Source of the DNA: Sphingobacterium faecale
Lineage (GTDB): Bacteria > Bacteroidota > Bacteroidia > Sphingobacteriales > Sphingobacteriaceae
DNA length: 64,000 nucleotides
Assembly (NCBI RefSeq): GCF_016746095.1
Contig: NZ_JAERTY010000002.1
Span: 310,001-374,000, forward strand
Direction: 5' to 3'
The notes beneath the pieces are model-generated. The model saw nothing but the letters and a program-made list of their open reading frames with translations. It did no database searches and was not told the DNA's origin. Each line of letters opens with the position of its first letter. The stretch's first letter is position 1. This document shows, in pieces, positions 34,016 to 42,700 of the stretch. A program made the translations under genes and the position numbers.

Positions 34016-34724
34016 GCAAAGGATACTCTTAGTCGAAGACGAGGAACACTTGTTGGAGGCCATCAAATTAAATTTAGAACTGGAAGGATACCGTGTTACA
34101 ACGGCAACCGATGGTAAAAAGGCTTTGAAAATCTTCAAAGAAGAACGGTTCAATCTGATTATTTTGGATGTAATGATTCCTGAAATCGATGGTTTTCAGG
34201 TTGCAGAAACTATTCGTCTTCAGAATACTGAAGTGCCTATAATGTTCCTAACGGCTAAAAATAGCAGTGAGGACCGTATTACAGGTTTAAAAAAGGGAGC
34301 GGATGACTATTTGGTAAAGCCGTTTAACCTTGAAGAGCTAATCTTACGCGTCGGTAACTTGATCCGTAGGGGAATGAAAGGAGACGAATTAAAGGAACTC
34401 AATTCTTATACCATAGGCGACAAGACTATTTATTTCAATTCCTACGAGTTGCACTTGGCAGATGGCACCGTCACTTCGTTGACAAAAAAGGAAACTATGC
34501 TCCTAAAGTTACTCATCGAAAGACGTAATGAGGCCGTTTCCAGAGAGCAGATTTTAGAAACCGTGTGGAACTATGATGTGTACCCTTCTACACGTACGAT
34601 TGATAATTTTATTCTGACTTTTAGAAAGTATTTTGAACCCGATCAAAAGCATCCTATTTATTTTCATTCGATAAGAGGGGTCGGTTATAAATTTACAGAT
34701 AATACGGACGGTCAAGCCGAATAA
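34005..34724 (+). CDS. OmpR-family response regulator
   Basis: 239 residues: receiver domain with the acidic pair near E11/D12, phospho-acceptor Asp at D55 (LIILDVMIPEIDG) and the Thr/Lys switch residues (MFLTAKN, KPFNLEELI), then a winged-helix DNA-binding domain (about 135-235, SREQILETVWNYDVYPSTRTIDN). It resembles the RprY-type regulators of Bacteroides. The ATG at 34005 is preferred to an in-frame TTG at 33996. Its target genes are not apparent here. Confidence 0.93.
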   Translation: MQAKQRILLVEDEEHLLEAIKLNLELEGYRVTTATDGKKALKIFKEERFNLIILDVMIPEIDGFQVAETIRLQNTEVPIMFLTAKNSSEDRITGLKKGADDYLVKPFNLEELILRVGNLIRRGMKGDELKELNSYTIGDKTIYFNSYELHLADGTVTSLTKKETMLLKLLIERRNEAVSREQILETVWNYDVYPSTRTIDNFILTFRKYFEPDQKHPIYFHSIRGVGYKFTDNTDGQAE

Positions 34725-34732
34725 TATATTTT

Positions 34733-35248
34733 ATGAATACAAGGCGCCGAATGATAATCATAGGCATAGCCATTATTGGATTGGCCTATGCTGTTGTTTT
34801 TAAGCACTATAACGTTTGTATCTATTTGTTAGGAATTATTGGTTACTTTATATGGAGCCAGTATAGAGAGGGGACAGTTTTTCTAGCAACGCAGGCATTC
34901 CATAGACAAGATTATGAACAAACTGAAAAGCTGTTGGCTGAGATTAAAAATCCTGATACCCTTCGTAAGGGACGACGAAACTTTTACGAGTTTATGAAGG
35001 GCAATCTAGCATTGAAAAATAATAATATCGAAGAAGCGGAGTATCATTTTCAGTTGGCTTCGAGGCTGCCTTGGCGTCGAGATAATGAAAAAGGAATGGT
35101 CTTGATCAATTTGGCTAATATTAATCTAAGAAAGCAAGATTATGATCGTGTGAACGCGTATTTAGAACTAACGGATAAATTAGTTTTGACGCACAGGCAG
35201 AGTGATATTGTTGCAAAAATTAAAGAAGACGTAAAAAAATATAATTAA
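34733..35248 (+). CDS. Membrane-anchored TPR-like protein
   Basis: 171 residues: two N-terminal membrane helices (about 8-24 and 28-43), then a soluble part with about two to three tetratricopeptide-like helical pairs (FYEFMKGNLALKNNNIEEAEYHFQLA, and MVLINLANINLRKQDYDRV). It lies 9 bp after the response regulator and 7 bp before hemE, so it seems part of one transcription unit. Function unknown. Confidence 0.7.
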   Translation: MNTRRRMIIIGIAIIGLAYAVVFKHYNVCIYLLGIIGYFIWSQYREGTVFLATQAFHRQDYEQTEKLLAEIKNPDTLRKGRRNFYEFMKGNLALKNNNIEEAEYHFQLASRLPWRRDNEKGMVLINLANINLRKQDYDRVNAYLELTDKLVLTHRQSDIVAKIKEDVKKYN

Positions 35249-35254
35249 AATATA

Positions 35255-36289
35255 GTGAGTACAATTTTACAGAACGATTTGTTTATCAAGGCTGCGCTTT
35301 CGCAGCAAGTAGAGAGACCTCCGGTATGGATGATGCGTCAAGCAGGACGCTTTATGCCAGAGTATTGGGAAATTAAAAATAAGTACAGCTTTTTGGAGAT
35401 GTGTAAAACTCCAGAGATCGCTGCGGATGTGACCATGCTTCCAGTTGATCTTCTAGGTATAGATGCTGCCATTTTATTTTCGGATATCCTCGTCACTGGA
35501 GAAGCGATGGGAGGAGATCTTTCTTTTGAGCAAGGGGTAGGACCTCGTTTTTCGAATCCTGTTCGTACCTGGAAGGATGCCGAAAACTTATCTGTCGATT
35601 GTCTCGACAAGCTACAATATGTAGCCGATGCTATACATGTTATACAACAACGTCTTGATGGACGGATTCCATTAATAGGATTTGCAGGTGCACCATTTAC
35701 TATCTTGAGTTATTTGGTAGAGGGTGGATCTTCTAGAGATTTTAAGTTAACGAAGTTAATGTTGAATAACGAGCCTGAATTGGCACACCTTATTCTTCAG
35801 AAAATAGCAGATCTTACAATTGCTTATTTAAATATGCAGATCGATGCTGGGGTTAATGCTGTTCAGCTTTTTGATAGCTGGGCTAACGCGTTGTCATGGA
35901 ATGACTACCATACATTCTCGCATAAATATAATAAATATATCTTAGCAAATCTGAAGCGTACAGTACCTGTAATATCATTTGCGAAAGGAGCATCTGTATT
36001 CGCGCCTGTAATGGCTGAGAGTAACCCTGATGTTATTTCTGTCGATTGGAATGCGGATCTGCTGAATATCAAGAAGAGTCTTCCTGCAGGCATCGCTGTC
36101 CAAGGAAACTTAGATCCGTTTATTATGTATGCCGACAAACCGGTGATCAAAGCTAAGATTCATGAGCTGTTCGAAAGAATGCGTGGTGAAAACGGCTTTA
36201 TATGTAACCTGGGACATGGTATTATGCCTGATATGCCATTTGACCATGTCAAATACGCAGTGGAAGTCATAAGAGAGTTCAGATACTAA
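35255..36289 (+). CDS. hemE: Uroporphyrinogen decarboxylase
   Basis: 344 residues; it removes four carboxylates from uroporphyrinogen III to give coproporphyrinogen III. The signature near the start, PVWMMRQAGRFMPEY, holds the substrate-binding Arg residues, and GFAGAPFTILSYLVEGG is the second family motif. The start is GTG at 35255. It continues the haem pathway of the operon at the left end of the window and lies directly before hemJ. Confidence 0.97.
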   Translation: MSTILQNDLFIKAALSQQVERPPVWMMRQAGRFMPEYWEIKNKYSFLEMCKTPEIAADVTMLPVDLLGIDAAILFSDILVTGEAMGGDLSFEQGVGPRFSNPVRTWKDAENLSVDCLDKLQYVADAIHVIQQRLDGRIPLIGFAGAPFTILSYLVEGGSSRDFKLTKLMLNNEPELAHLILQKIADLTIAYLNMQIDAGVNAVQLFDSWANALSWNDYHTFSHKYNKYILANLKRTVPVISFAKGASVFAPVMAESNPDVISVDWNADLLNIKKSLPAGIAVQGNLDPFIMYADKPVIKAKIHELFERMRGENGFICNLGHGIMPDMPFDHVKYAVEVIREFRY

Positions 36290-36301
36290 GGATTAGATAA
36301 G

Positions 36302-36338
36302 AAAAGGAAAAATTATTTGATTTTTCCTTTTTATTTTT
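36302..36338 (+). terminator. hemE terminator, overlapping the hemJ promoter
   Basis: AAAAGGAAAAAT (36302-36313) and ATTTTTCCTTTT (36320-36331) form a perfect 12-bp stem with a TATTTG loop, followed by TTATTTTTG. The T-run is at the same time the -7 box of hemJ (36332-36339). Confidence 0.8.
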
Positions 36339-36339
36339 G
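36332..36339 (+). promoter_or_regulatory. Leaderless-type hemJ promoter
   Basis: TATTTTTG ends 4 nt before the hemJ ATG (36344). Sequence and spacing match the promoter of the rlmI-like gene. Confidence 0.6.
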
Positions 36340-36343
36340 TGCT

Positions 36344-36895
36344 ATGATATATCTCTATGCAAAAGCGGTGCATATTATTTTTGTGATCTGTTGGATGGCG
36401 GGATTATTTTATATGCCTCGACTTTTCATCTATCATACCGAAGCAAAAGGAAAAGGGGAGATAGAATATCAAATTTTGCATAATCAGTTTACATTAATGG
36501 AAAACCGTCTATGGTGGGTGATTACTACTCCGGCAATGTATATTGCAATAGCTTCAGCATTACTGATGCTTTACACGAGTCCTGGATTGTTGACGTTGGG
36601 ATGGATGCATGTCAAACTCTTGTTTGTTGTTGGTCTGGTTTTTTACCATTTTAGGACACAAAGGTTGATGTTTGCACTTAGAGATGAAAAATCAACATGG
36701 ACGTCACATCAGCTAAGGTTATGGAACGAAGTCGCTACCATACTCGTGTTTGCGATTGTTTTTGTTGTTATCTTAAAATCGGCTTTCAATTGGATATATG
36801 GCGTGGTTGGAATTTTATTCTTAGCTATACTGTTGATGTTTTTGATCAAACTTTATAAAAAATACCGTAAATCAAAAGGAGAACACGTAGATTAG
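36344..36895 (+). CDS. hemJ: Protoporphyrinogen oxidase HemJ
   Basis: 183 residues with about four to five membrane helices. The start matches the HemJ/CopD-like family: YLYAKAVHIIFVICWMAGLFYMPRLFIYH, with the conserved His near residue 10 that binds haem, and GWMHVKLLFVVGLVFYHF later. HemJ oxidises protoporphyrinogen IX to protoporphyrin IX. Position right after hemE supports the call. A TTG upstream in the same frame lies before the promoter box and is rejected as a start. Confidence 0.9.
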   Translation: MIYLYAKAVHIIFVICWMAGLFYMPRLFIYHTEAKGKGEIEYQILHNQFTLMENRLWWVITTPAMYIAIASALLMLYTSPGLLTLGWMHVKLLFVVGLVFYHFRTQRLMFALRDEKSTWTSHQLRLWNEVATILVFAIVFVVILKSAFNWIYGVVGILFLAILLMFLIKLYKKYRKSKGEHVD

Positions 36896-36902
36896 ATGTG
36901 AT

Positions 36903-37400
36903 ATGATAAAAGGAATTCTGACATTTATAACAATAGTAGTCTTTACATCGGTTGCTTTTGGGCAAGAGCATAATTGGGCATTCGGTTTTTATGGGGATGT
37001 TAATGTAAAAGCTGCTAGAGAGAATAGCTTTGGTGTACAGGCCAAATATGATTTGAACAATAGAAGCGCACTCCAGGCTCAAGTGCATGGTAGAAGTAGT
37101 TTTGTATCCGTAGGAGCAGACTACCTATTTTCATTCTTAAATAAGCGCAACAGTGATTTTAATGTTTTTCTAGGAGTTGGTGTTGCTGAAGAGTTTGTCC
37201 GTTTTCAGAAAGAGGAAGAAATAGACTATGAGTTGGTCAAAGATGATTTGTTCGTTTTGAATGGGCAACTAGGAGTTAGTTATTACTTTTCTCCGGTTAA
37301 ATTATCTGTTTATGGCGGATATAAAGTGAAGTATATAACGACTGATGAAAAATTTAAGCCCAATTATGTGACATTGGGTGTTCGCTATCACCTATGGTAA
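36903..37400 (+). CDS. Small outer membrane beta-barrel-like protein
   Basis: 165 residues with a signal peptide (about 1-20, ending VAFGQ) and alternating strands that look like a small eight-stranded porin-like barrel (YGDVNVKAARENSFGVQAKY, SVGADYLFSFL, PNYVTLGVRYHLW at the end). The C-terminal aromatic residue fits an outer membrane protein. It starts 7 bp after hemJ, so it may be co-transcribed. No specific family recognised. Confidence 0.65.
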   Translation: MIKGILTFITIVVFTSVAFGQEHNWAFGFYGDVNVKAARENSFGVQAKYDLNNRSALQAQVHGRSSFVSVGADYLFSFLNKRNSDFNVFLGVGVAEEFVRFQKEEEIDYELVKDDLFVLNGQLGVSYYFSPVKLSVYGGYKVKYITTDEKFKPNYVTLGVRYHLW

Positions 37401-37426
37401 ATCTGTTATGAAGAGATATTAATCAT

Positions 37427-37455
37427 AAAAAAAGAGGATCAAATCCTCTTTTTTT
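37427..37455. terminator. Bidirectional terminator between the barrel gene and ribBA
   Basis: A 13-bp perfect stem (AAAAAAAGAGGAT and ATCCTCTTTTTTT) with a 3-nt loop, A-run and T-run on both sides of the convergent genes. Confidence 0.9.
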
Positions 37456-37457
37456 AT

Positions 37458-38672
37458 TTATATATTTTTGAGAATGGTGTGTCCCATTCGGTCTCGTTTA
37501 GTTTTTAAATACTCTTCGTTGTAAACATTGGGCTCTATTTCGATAGGCACATTTTCAACAATCTCGAGACCGTAACCTACTAGGCCAGCTCTTTTCGTAG
37601 GATTGTTGGACATTAGTCTCATTTTCGAAACTCCCATATGGCGGAGTATCTGAGCGCCTACACCATAGTCTCTATGATCTGCTTTAAATCCCAGTTGGAT
37701 ATTGGCATCTACCGTATCGACACCTTCTTCCTGCAATTTGTAGGCTTGAAGTTTATTGATTAAGCCAATACCGCGTCCTTCTTGGTTCATGTATACAATG
37801 ATACCCTTCCCCTCTTTTTCGATCATTTCCATAGCCTTATGCAGCTGAGGGCCACAGTCACAGCGGCATGAGCCAAATATATCTCCAGTCATACAAGAAC
37901 TGTGTACACGTACCAATACCGGTTCATCTTCTTTCCATTCGCCTTTGTATATAGCAAGGTGTTGTTCTCCACTATTCTTTTGGGTAAAAGCCTTCATCTG
38001 GAACTCTCCGTAGGCCGTAGGCATTTTTACGGATACTTCTTCGTTTATTAAGGAATCATGTTTTAGACGATACTCGATTAGATCTTCTATACTAATGATT
38101 TTGAGATCAAATCGTTTGGCGACTTCAAGTAGATCGGGTAGCCGTGCCATTTCACCATCTTCCTTGAGGATCTCTACCAATACGCCTGCGGGTTCGAAGC
38201 CTGCAAGTCTTGCTATATCGACAGTTGCTTCGGTGTGTCCAGTACGACGTAGAACGCCTCCGTCCATGGCTATCAATGGGAATATATGACCTGGACGCCC
38301 CAATTCCTCAGGTTTAATATTAGGGTCTATTAACGCTTTTATAGTTTTTGAACGATCTGAAGCTGATATTCCTGTTGTACAACCATATCCCTGAAGATCC
38401 ACAGAAACGGTAAAATTAGTTTCGTATATAGCTGTATTTTGGCCTACCATTGGATGCAGATTGAGCTCTTTACAACGCTCTTCCGATAATGGTGCACACA
38501 CCAATCCGCGTCCGTGTGTCGCCATGAAGTTTATTATTTCAGGGGTAGCATTTCTAGCTGCAGTAATAAAGTCGCCTTCATTCTCCCTGTCCTCATCGTC
38601 TACTACAATGATTACTTTTCCAGCCTTGATGTCTTCAATGGCTTCTTCGATTGTGTTTAATTTTATATCCAT
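37458..38672 (-). CDS. ribBA: 3,4-dihydroxy-2-butanone 4-phosphate synthase / GTP cyclohydrolase II
   Basis: 404 residues carrying both riboflavin branch-point enzymes. The N-terminal RibB part (about 1-205) has [14 protein letters not shown] and [22 protein letters not shown]; the C-terminal RibA part has [24 protein letters not shown] with the zinc cysteines and [18 protein letters not shown]. The ATG at 38672 is chosen because a -7 box (38701-38694) overlaps the region just before the longer TTG start. No FMN riboswitch is seen in the short leader. Confidence 0.96.
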   Translation of the reverse strand: MDIKLNTIEEAIEDIKAGKVIIVVDDEDRENEGDFITAARNATPEIINFMATHGRGLVCAPLSEERCKELNLHPMVGQNTAIYETNFTVSVDLQGYGCTTGISASDRSKTIKALIDPNIKPEELGRPGHIFPLIAMDGGVLRRTGHTEATVDIARLAGFEPAGVLVEILKEDGEMARLPDLLEVAKRFDLKIISIEDLIEYRLKHDSLINEEVSVKMPTAYGEFQMKAFTQKNSGEQHLAIYKGEWKEDEPVLVRVHSSCMTGDIFGSCRCDCGPQLHKAMEMIEKEGKGIIVYMNQEGRGIGLINKLQAYKLQEEGVDTVDANIQLGFKADHRDYGVGAQILRHMGVSKMRLMSNNPTKRAGLVGYGLEIVENVPIEIEPNVYNEEYLKTKRDRMGHTILKNI

Positions 38673-38693
38673 TGATATATTAGTTTTCAATTA

Positions 38694-38701
38694 CAAAGGT
38701 A
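38694..38701 (-). promoter_or_regulatory. ribBA promoter, -7 box
   Basis: The minus strand reads TACCTTTG (TAnnTTTG), 21 nt upstream of the ATG at 38672, so the transcript leader would be about 15 nt. Confidence 0.5.
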
Positions 38702-38746
38702 TATTTGATTTTTGTTCTTTTAATAACCAAGAAGTCAAAATTGGTA

Positions 38747-40204
38747 TTAAACCTTTTGTTTTTTGATGTTTAGTTTTTCTTTAACCCACTCCAGAGCAAG
38801 TTGAGCTTTGATCTTGTATTGGTCCATATCAAATAGTGCAGAATCCGTAGTGGATTTGTAGGTGAGGAAAGCCGCTAAAGGGCTGAGCACTATTATAGCC
38901 ATCCACATTCCCCAAAAAGGAGTCATAGCACCATCCTTTGCAGATTTTTCCGCTACTGTCGAGATGATGTGGTATATAAGGAAGAATATAATGGATATAA
39001 CCACGGGAGCTCCTAGTCCGCCTTTTCTGATAATAGCGCCCAAAGGGGCTCCGATTGCAAAGAGAAGAAGGCAGGATACAGCAAGAGTGAATTTTCTGTG
39101 ATATTCAATATCATAGCGAATGTCTTTGTCAATCAGTCCTTGGTATTCGGTAGATCTATTGAATGTTCCGTCTTTGAATTGTTGGATCTGTCCTAATGCA
39201 CTACTAACTACATTTCTTCTATTCGATTCTGGGATATAAGATATTATATCACCGTTGATTTTTATTTTTGCATTCCCACGTATACCTTCATTGTAATACC
39301 TGGAGGTAAAAAGAATATTGTGCTTCAGTTCTTGCGAGCTTATCTTTGAGACACTATCTAGCTCCATTAAATTAGTGTCTGATTTGAGTTTTAGTTGACG
39401 CAGGTTTAGCATTTGATGGTGTTGTTTAAAAAGATTTTCGTCTGTACGTTTCATTTCAAACGCATCCATATTAAACTTTGTTTCCGTCTCTTTAAAATAA
39501 AAACGTGTAAACTGTTGACGAGGGTCGTATGTTTTTGCATTATCGGCACGTGAATCTTCATATCGGACTCCATCGATAAGTTTTAGGATCATAAAATTCT
39601 GATCACGTGAATTATACATATATCCCTCTTTGGCGACTAAAACATCACTTGCTGCATTACCTTTAGATTTATCGTAAATAGTAAGGTCATAGAGTACAGT
39701 CCCGTCTTTACTTTTGCTTTTTGCACGAATGGCATATCCAGGGATAGTGCTGTTAAAGATACCTGGTTTGATTAAAAAATCGGCTTTCTTATTGCGGACG
39801 TCCCATAATAAGGAACCCATTTTTAGGTTTACGACTGGGAGTATATAGTCTGAAAATAGGAATGAGCCACCGGCAAATAAGCCAACGAGAATAAATAGAG
39901 GGCTCATGGCTTTTCGTAATGAAACGCCTGCGGCCTTTATGGCGACCAATTCATAGCTTTCTCCTAGATTGCCAAAAGTCATGATTGAAGAGAGAAGCAT
40001 AGAAAGTGGGAGAGCCATGGACAACTGTACGGCACATTGATAGCCTATAAGCTCCATAATTACATACCACTCGAATCCTTTTCCGATAAGGTCGTCGATA
40101 TACTTAAATAAAAAAAGCATCAAAAGCACAAACATCACAATACAGAATGTGACAATAAATGGCTTAATGAATGCTTGTAATATTAATTTATGTACTTTTT
40201 TCAT
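38747..40204 (-). CDS. LptF/LptG-family lipopolysaccharide export permease
   Basis: 485 residues of the YjgP/YjgQ family, the inner-membrane part of the Lpt lipopolysaccharide transporter. The layout is typical: a pair of N-terminal helices (about 12-35 and 50-75), a third helix, a large periplasmic beta-jellyroll (about 125-365) and three C-terminal helices with LLFAIGAPLGAIIRKGGLGAPVV. Bacteroidota genes of this kind often lie next to ribBA and the START-like protein, as here. Confidence 0.88.
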   Translation of the reverse strand: MKKVHKLILQAFIKPFIVTFCIVMFVLLMLFLFKYIDDLIGKGFEWYVIMELIGYQCAVQLSMALPLSMLLSSIMTFGNLGESYELVAIKAAGVSLRKAMSPLFILVGLFAGGSFLFSDYILPVVNLKMGSLLWDVRNKKADFLIKPGIFNSTIPGYAIRAKSKSKDGTVLYDLTIYDKSKGNAASDVLVAKEGYMYNSRDQNFMILKLIDGVRYEDSRADNAKTYDPRQQFTRFYFKETETKFNMDAFEMKRTDENLFKQHHQMLNLRQLKLKSDTNLMELDSVSKISSQELKHNILFTSRYYNEGIRGNAKIKINGDIISYIPESNRRNVVSSALGQIQQFKDGTFNRSTEYQGLIDKDIRYDIEYHRKFTLAVSCLLLFAIGAPLGAIIRKGGLGAPVVISIIFFLIYHIISTVAEKSAKDGAMTPFWGMWMAIIVLSPLAAFLTYKSTTDSALFDMDQYKIKAQLALEWVKEKLNIKKQKV

Positions 40205-40270
40205 GTATCTATAAGCATAGCCTTGTTAGCTTTACATGAGGCTATGCATGATGAACAAAGATACAGAATT

Positions 40271-40648
40271 TTAAGCACCAATTACACTTTGTAAGTAGCT
40301 TATCGAGTTATCCCAGATTTTTTTTCGATCCTCTACATTTTCGTCTTTAGCATGGTCAGTAATCGCTAAAGCTACATCGTTCGTGAGCTCATCTTGAATA
40401 ATTTCAAGCTCAAAAAAATGAGGCTCATCATCTATCCATTTAAACTTAACGTATTTGTTTTCTTTATAAATAGCTAGCTTTGCCCGGTGAGATTCACCAT
40501 CCCAAATGAATTCGTAAACCCCATCGTGATAAATTACATCATCAGCAAACCATTGAGAAAGATCATTTGGCTCTATTAGGTATGGGTAAAGAATACGAGG
40601 AGAAGAGTTGATTATATATTCTAGGTGTATTTTAGTTTTTTCTGACAT
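40271..40648 (-). CDS. START-like domain protein (AHSA1-related)
   Basis: 125 residues from the ATG at 40648, giving the family N-terminus KTKIHLEYIINSSPRILYPYL. The fold is START/AHA1-like: SQWFADDV, then beta strands with KFKWIDDEPHFFELEI and a long C-terminal helix IWDNSISYLQSVIG. Its position directly upstream of the LptF/G permease is conserved in Bacteroidota. Ligand unknown. Confidence 0.8.
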   Translation of the reverse strand: MSEKTKIHLEYIINSSPRILYPYLIEPNDLSQWFADDVIYHDGVYEFIWDGESHRAKLAIYKENKYVKFKWIDDEPHFFELEIIQDELTNDVALAITDHAKDENVEDRKKIWDNSISYLQSVIGA

Positions 40649-40847
40649 AGATAAATCACTTTTTAGTTTAACTTTTTCTACTTGATTTCTGTAATAATAC
40701 ATATTTTTATTCTAAAAGTATACGAAGTGGAATAAAATTTGTTAACAATCAAAAAGTTGTCAACATGTTAGCGCTTTCATTTTTAGATAATTGCATTAAA
40801 CAGCTTTTCTAAGGGATATAAAATTATTAAAATCTCTAAAAAATTAC

Positions 40848-40877
40848 TTTGAAAATAGTTCCTTATTGCTATATTTG
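40848..40877 (+). promoter_or_regulatory. tRNA promoter
   Basis: TTTG (40848-40851), an 18-nt spacer and TATATTTG (40870-40877) give one of the best full promoter matches in the window. The start would be near 40884, shortly before the tRNA 5' end. Confidence 0.75.
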
Positions 40878-40889
40878 CATCACTGAAAC

Positions 40890-40963
40890 GGCGGGGTAGC
40901 TCAGATGGTTAGAGCGCAGGATTCATAACCCTGAGGTCGGCAGTTCGATCCTGCTCCCCGCTA
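40890..40963 (+). tRNA. tRNA with anticodon CAT (Met, elongator type)
   Basis: Acceptor stem GGCGGGG pairs with CCCCGCT (one G-T wobble), D arm GCTC...GAGC, anticodon loop containing CAT, T loop TTCGATC. CCA is not encoded. The anticodon CAT with this body fits elongator tRNA-Met; a lysidine-modified tRNA-Ile2 also has CAT and cannot be fully excluded by eye. An A-C mismatch closes the anticodon stem. Confidence 0.9.
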
Positions 40964-40964
40964 C

Positions 40965-40998
40965 TAGATAAAGCTTCAAGGAAACTTGGAGCTTTTGT
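40965..40998 (+). terminator. tRNA terminator; first copy of a repeated sequence
   Basis: AAGCTTCAAG pairs with CTTGGAGCTT (one wobble, GAAA loop), followed by TTT. The sequence TAGATA...GAAACTTGGAGCTTTT returns at 46719-46753. Confidence 0.7.
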
Positions 40999-41095
40999 CG
41001 TTTATAGGTATTAACTCTATATTCAATATATAAAGGGAGTAGTCTTTAACTCCGTTTAAATTTCAAATTAGGGCAGGAGTAAATAAGATGTCTTT

Positions 41096-41719
41096 TCACT
41101 CAATAAGTTTTAGGCTATGTACCCGATACGCCCGACCAAAATTATCTGGATCATGGGTTACTGTTGCCCGAATGGATTTCCATTTAGGTTCGGCAGGAAT
41201 TCTATTTTTAGCTTTTTGACGAAGTTCTTCCCAGTTCTCCCAAATTTTCTCCAATTGACTTTCTATCTCAGTGTCATTGTAAGTGAGCTGAATGTTTGAG
41301 ATGAAAAAGTATTTATCTTCTTCCTTGAGAAGAACAATTATTGGTCCTCCAGGGATATAGGACTGAATGAGTTCAAGTTCAAAAGTTTCATTACCCTCAT
41401 ATTTTTCCTTTCGGATAACTTCGATAAACTTAAGATGGCTCATAGGGCCACCATCCTGCATTCGAGGCCCGTTATATGCTACCATTTTCGCCTTTACATG
41501 ATAATCATAGCCGGGTTCTCTTTCATCGAATGCGGAAAGTGAAAGTTGTGGAGATGCATTCTGAGGCATTATTAAAGGGCCATCACCGACTGCACCGTAA
41601 CGATGGCTAACAAACAACTCAACTTCTTGTCCATCTTTTAAATTAAATGGGCCATAGGTTTCTTCCTTGGAACAGGCTGTAAGAATAAGCACGGCAAAAA
41701 ATAGATAAACTTGTCTCAT
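41096..41719 (-). CDS. Lipoprotein of unknown function
   Basis: 207 residues with a clear lipoprotein signal (LFFAVLILTAC, lipidated Cys at about 16) and then Ser-Lys-Glu. The mature part is beta-rich at first and has one helix near the C-terminus (IESQLEKIWENWEELRQKA). I recognise no family. It is a single gene between the tRNA and the gene-remnant region and may belong to the accessory stretch. Confidence 0.65.
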   Translation of the reverse strand: MRQVYLFFAVLILTACSKEETYGPFNLKDGQEVELFVSHRYGAVGDGPLIMPQNASPQLSLSAFDEREPGYDYHVKAKMVAYNGPRMQDGGPMSHLKFIEVIRKEKYEGNETFELELIQSYIPGGPIIVLLKEEDKYFFISNIQLTYNDTEIESQLEKIWENWEELRQKAKNRIPAEPKWKSIRATVTHDPDNFGRAYRVHSLKLIE

Positions 41720-41777
41720 GGTTTATAAAAATTTAAAGTTAACTTATATCAAAATGAACGTGATTATTGTGAAAATG

Positions 41778-41918
41778 CTACAATACCGTTCCGATAATAC
41801 CGGATAGGTTCTCATCAACCAATTTCGCCGTTGTCTGGCTTTTTATGATAATATATTTCACATCAATATTCAGGTAATCCAAAACAGGATAGAGATTATG
41901 GGGGCTGTGGCTTCCGAT
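41778..41918 (-). pseudogene. 3' remnant of an unidentified gene
   Basis: A 46-codon open stretch ending in TAG at 41780-41778 encodes a protein-like C-terminus (LYPVLDYLNIDVKYIII, then LVDENLSGIIGTVL) with normal codon use but no usable start codon; an in-frame TGA stands immediately before it (41921-41919). It ends where the plus-strand truncated barrel gene begins, so it looks like the tail of a gene whose 5' part was deleted. Family not recognised. Confidence 0.45.
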
Positions 41919-41946
41919 TCACATCGAAGAACGGATTCCGAAAAAC

Positions 41947-42657
41947 ATGCATCATACCATTCCTTTTCCCGAAGATATTCAGGAGAGAAAGATGCCATTC
42001 TTTGGCGCATCCGAGAAATCGAAGCGGTTGAAGTTTCCAAATCTCAGACCATTGATCGGGAATAGTGCGGATATCAGTAAGATAAACGTAGGGCTTAATG
42101 TCAACTCTGCTTTTTCGAGTAAAGGTTTCTCATTTGGAGACGGTTTATCTGCTAAGATTCCTTTGTCAACTTGGCTTTCTGGGGAGTTGAGAGCGAGTTA
42201 TTCTCGCTTAACGGTGGGAGAGGAAATAGAAGCAGATACAATGCATATCCGAATACGTCACACGGTAGGTATGATCTCGGTTCCTGTCTTGTTGAATTAT
42301 ACAGTTTCTGAAAATTTTTCTGTTTCATTGGGAGTAACTCCTTCTAAGGTCATAACCGAGCGACGTAGGGAAACCCTACAATTTTACCAATGGGAACCTG
42401 TTAGCACATCATCGGCGGATTCAACAAGACGATTGGTCAGCGAACGTCGGGAATCTAGCTATGAGGATTCTGTGTATAAAAACAATACCTATTTAGGTTT
42501 CGCTAGGTTATCAGGAAGATTAAGCCCTTCTTTTTTGAAGAAATTCAATGTTGTTATTGAACCTTATATTGCATTTCCGATAGGTACACTACATAGCGAT
42601 CAATATAATTGGACACATGGTGGAGTATCATTAAGGGGATATCTCAACAAACCTTAG
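41947..42657 (+). pseudogene. Beta-barrel-like protein, probably 5'-truncated
   Basis: 236 codons from the first ATG. The product has no signal peptide or membrane helix, yet from about residue 30 on it looks like an outer-membrane-type barrel (INVGLNVNSAFSSKGFSFGDG, TVGMISVPVLLNYTVSENFSVSLGV, NVVIEPYIAFPIGT). Proteins of this shape in Bacteroidota normally carry an N-terminal anti-sigma-like part and a membrane segment, which are missing here; the frame runs only 18 codons further up. It may still be translated. The remnant on the other strand adjoins it. Confidence 0.5.
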
Positions 42658-42700
42658 GAGAAAATGGATGCTAGCATCTGAATGGTTGACTCCTTCGAAT

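Noticed and set aside
38673..38746. FMN riboswitch before ribBA
   Set aside because: The gap is too short (about 74 bp) and the promoter lies 21 nt before the ATG, leaving no room.
40890..40963. Reading the CAT tRNA as initiator tRNA
   Set aside because: The acceptor stem pairs fully at the end (G1 with T72) and lacks the three consecutive G-C pairs of an initiator anticodon stem.
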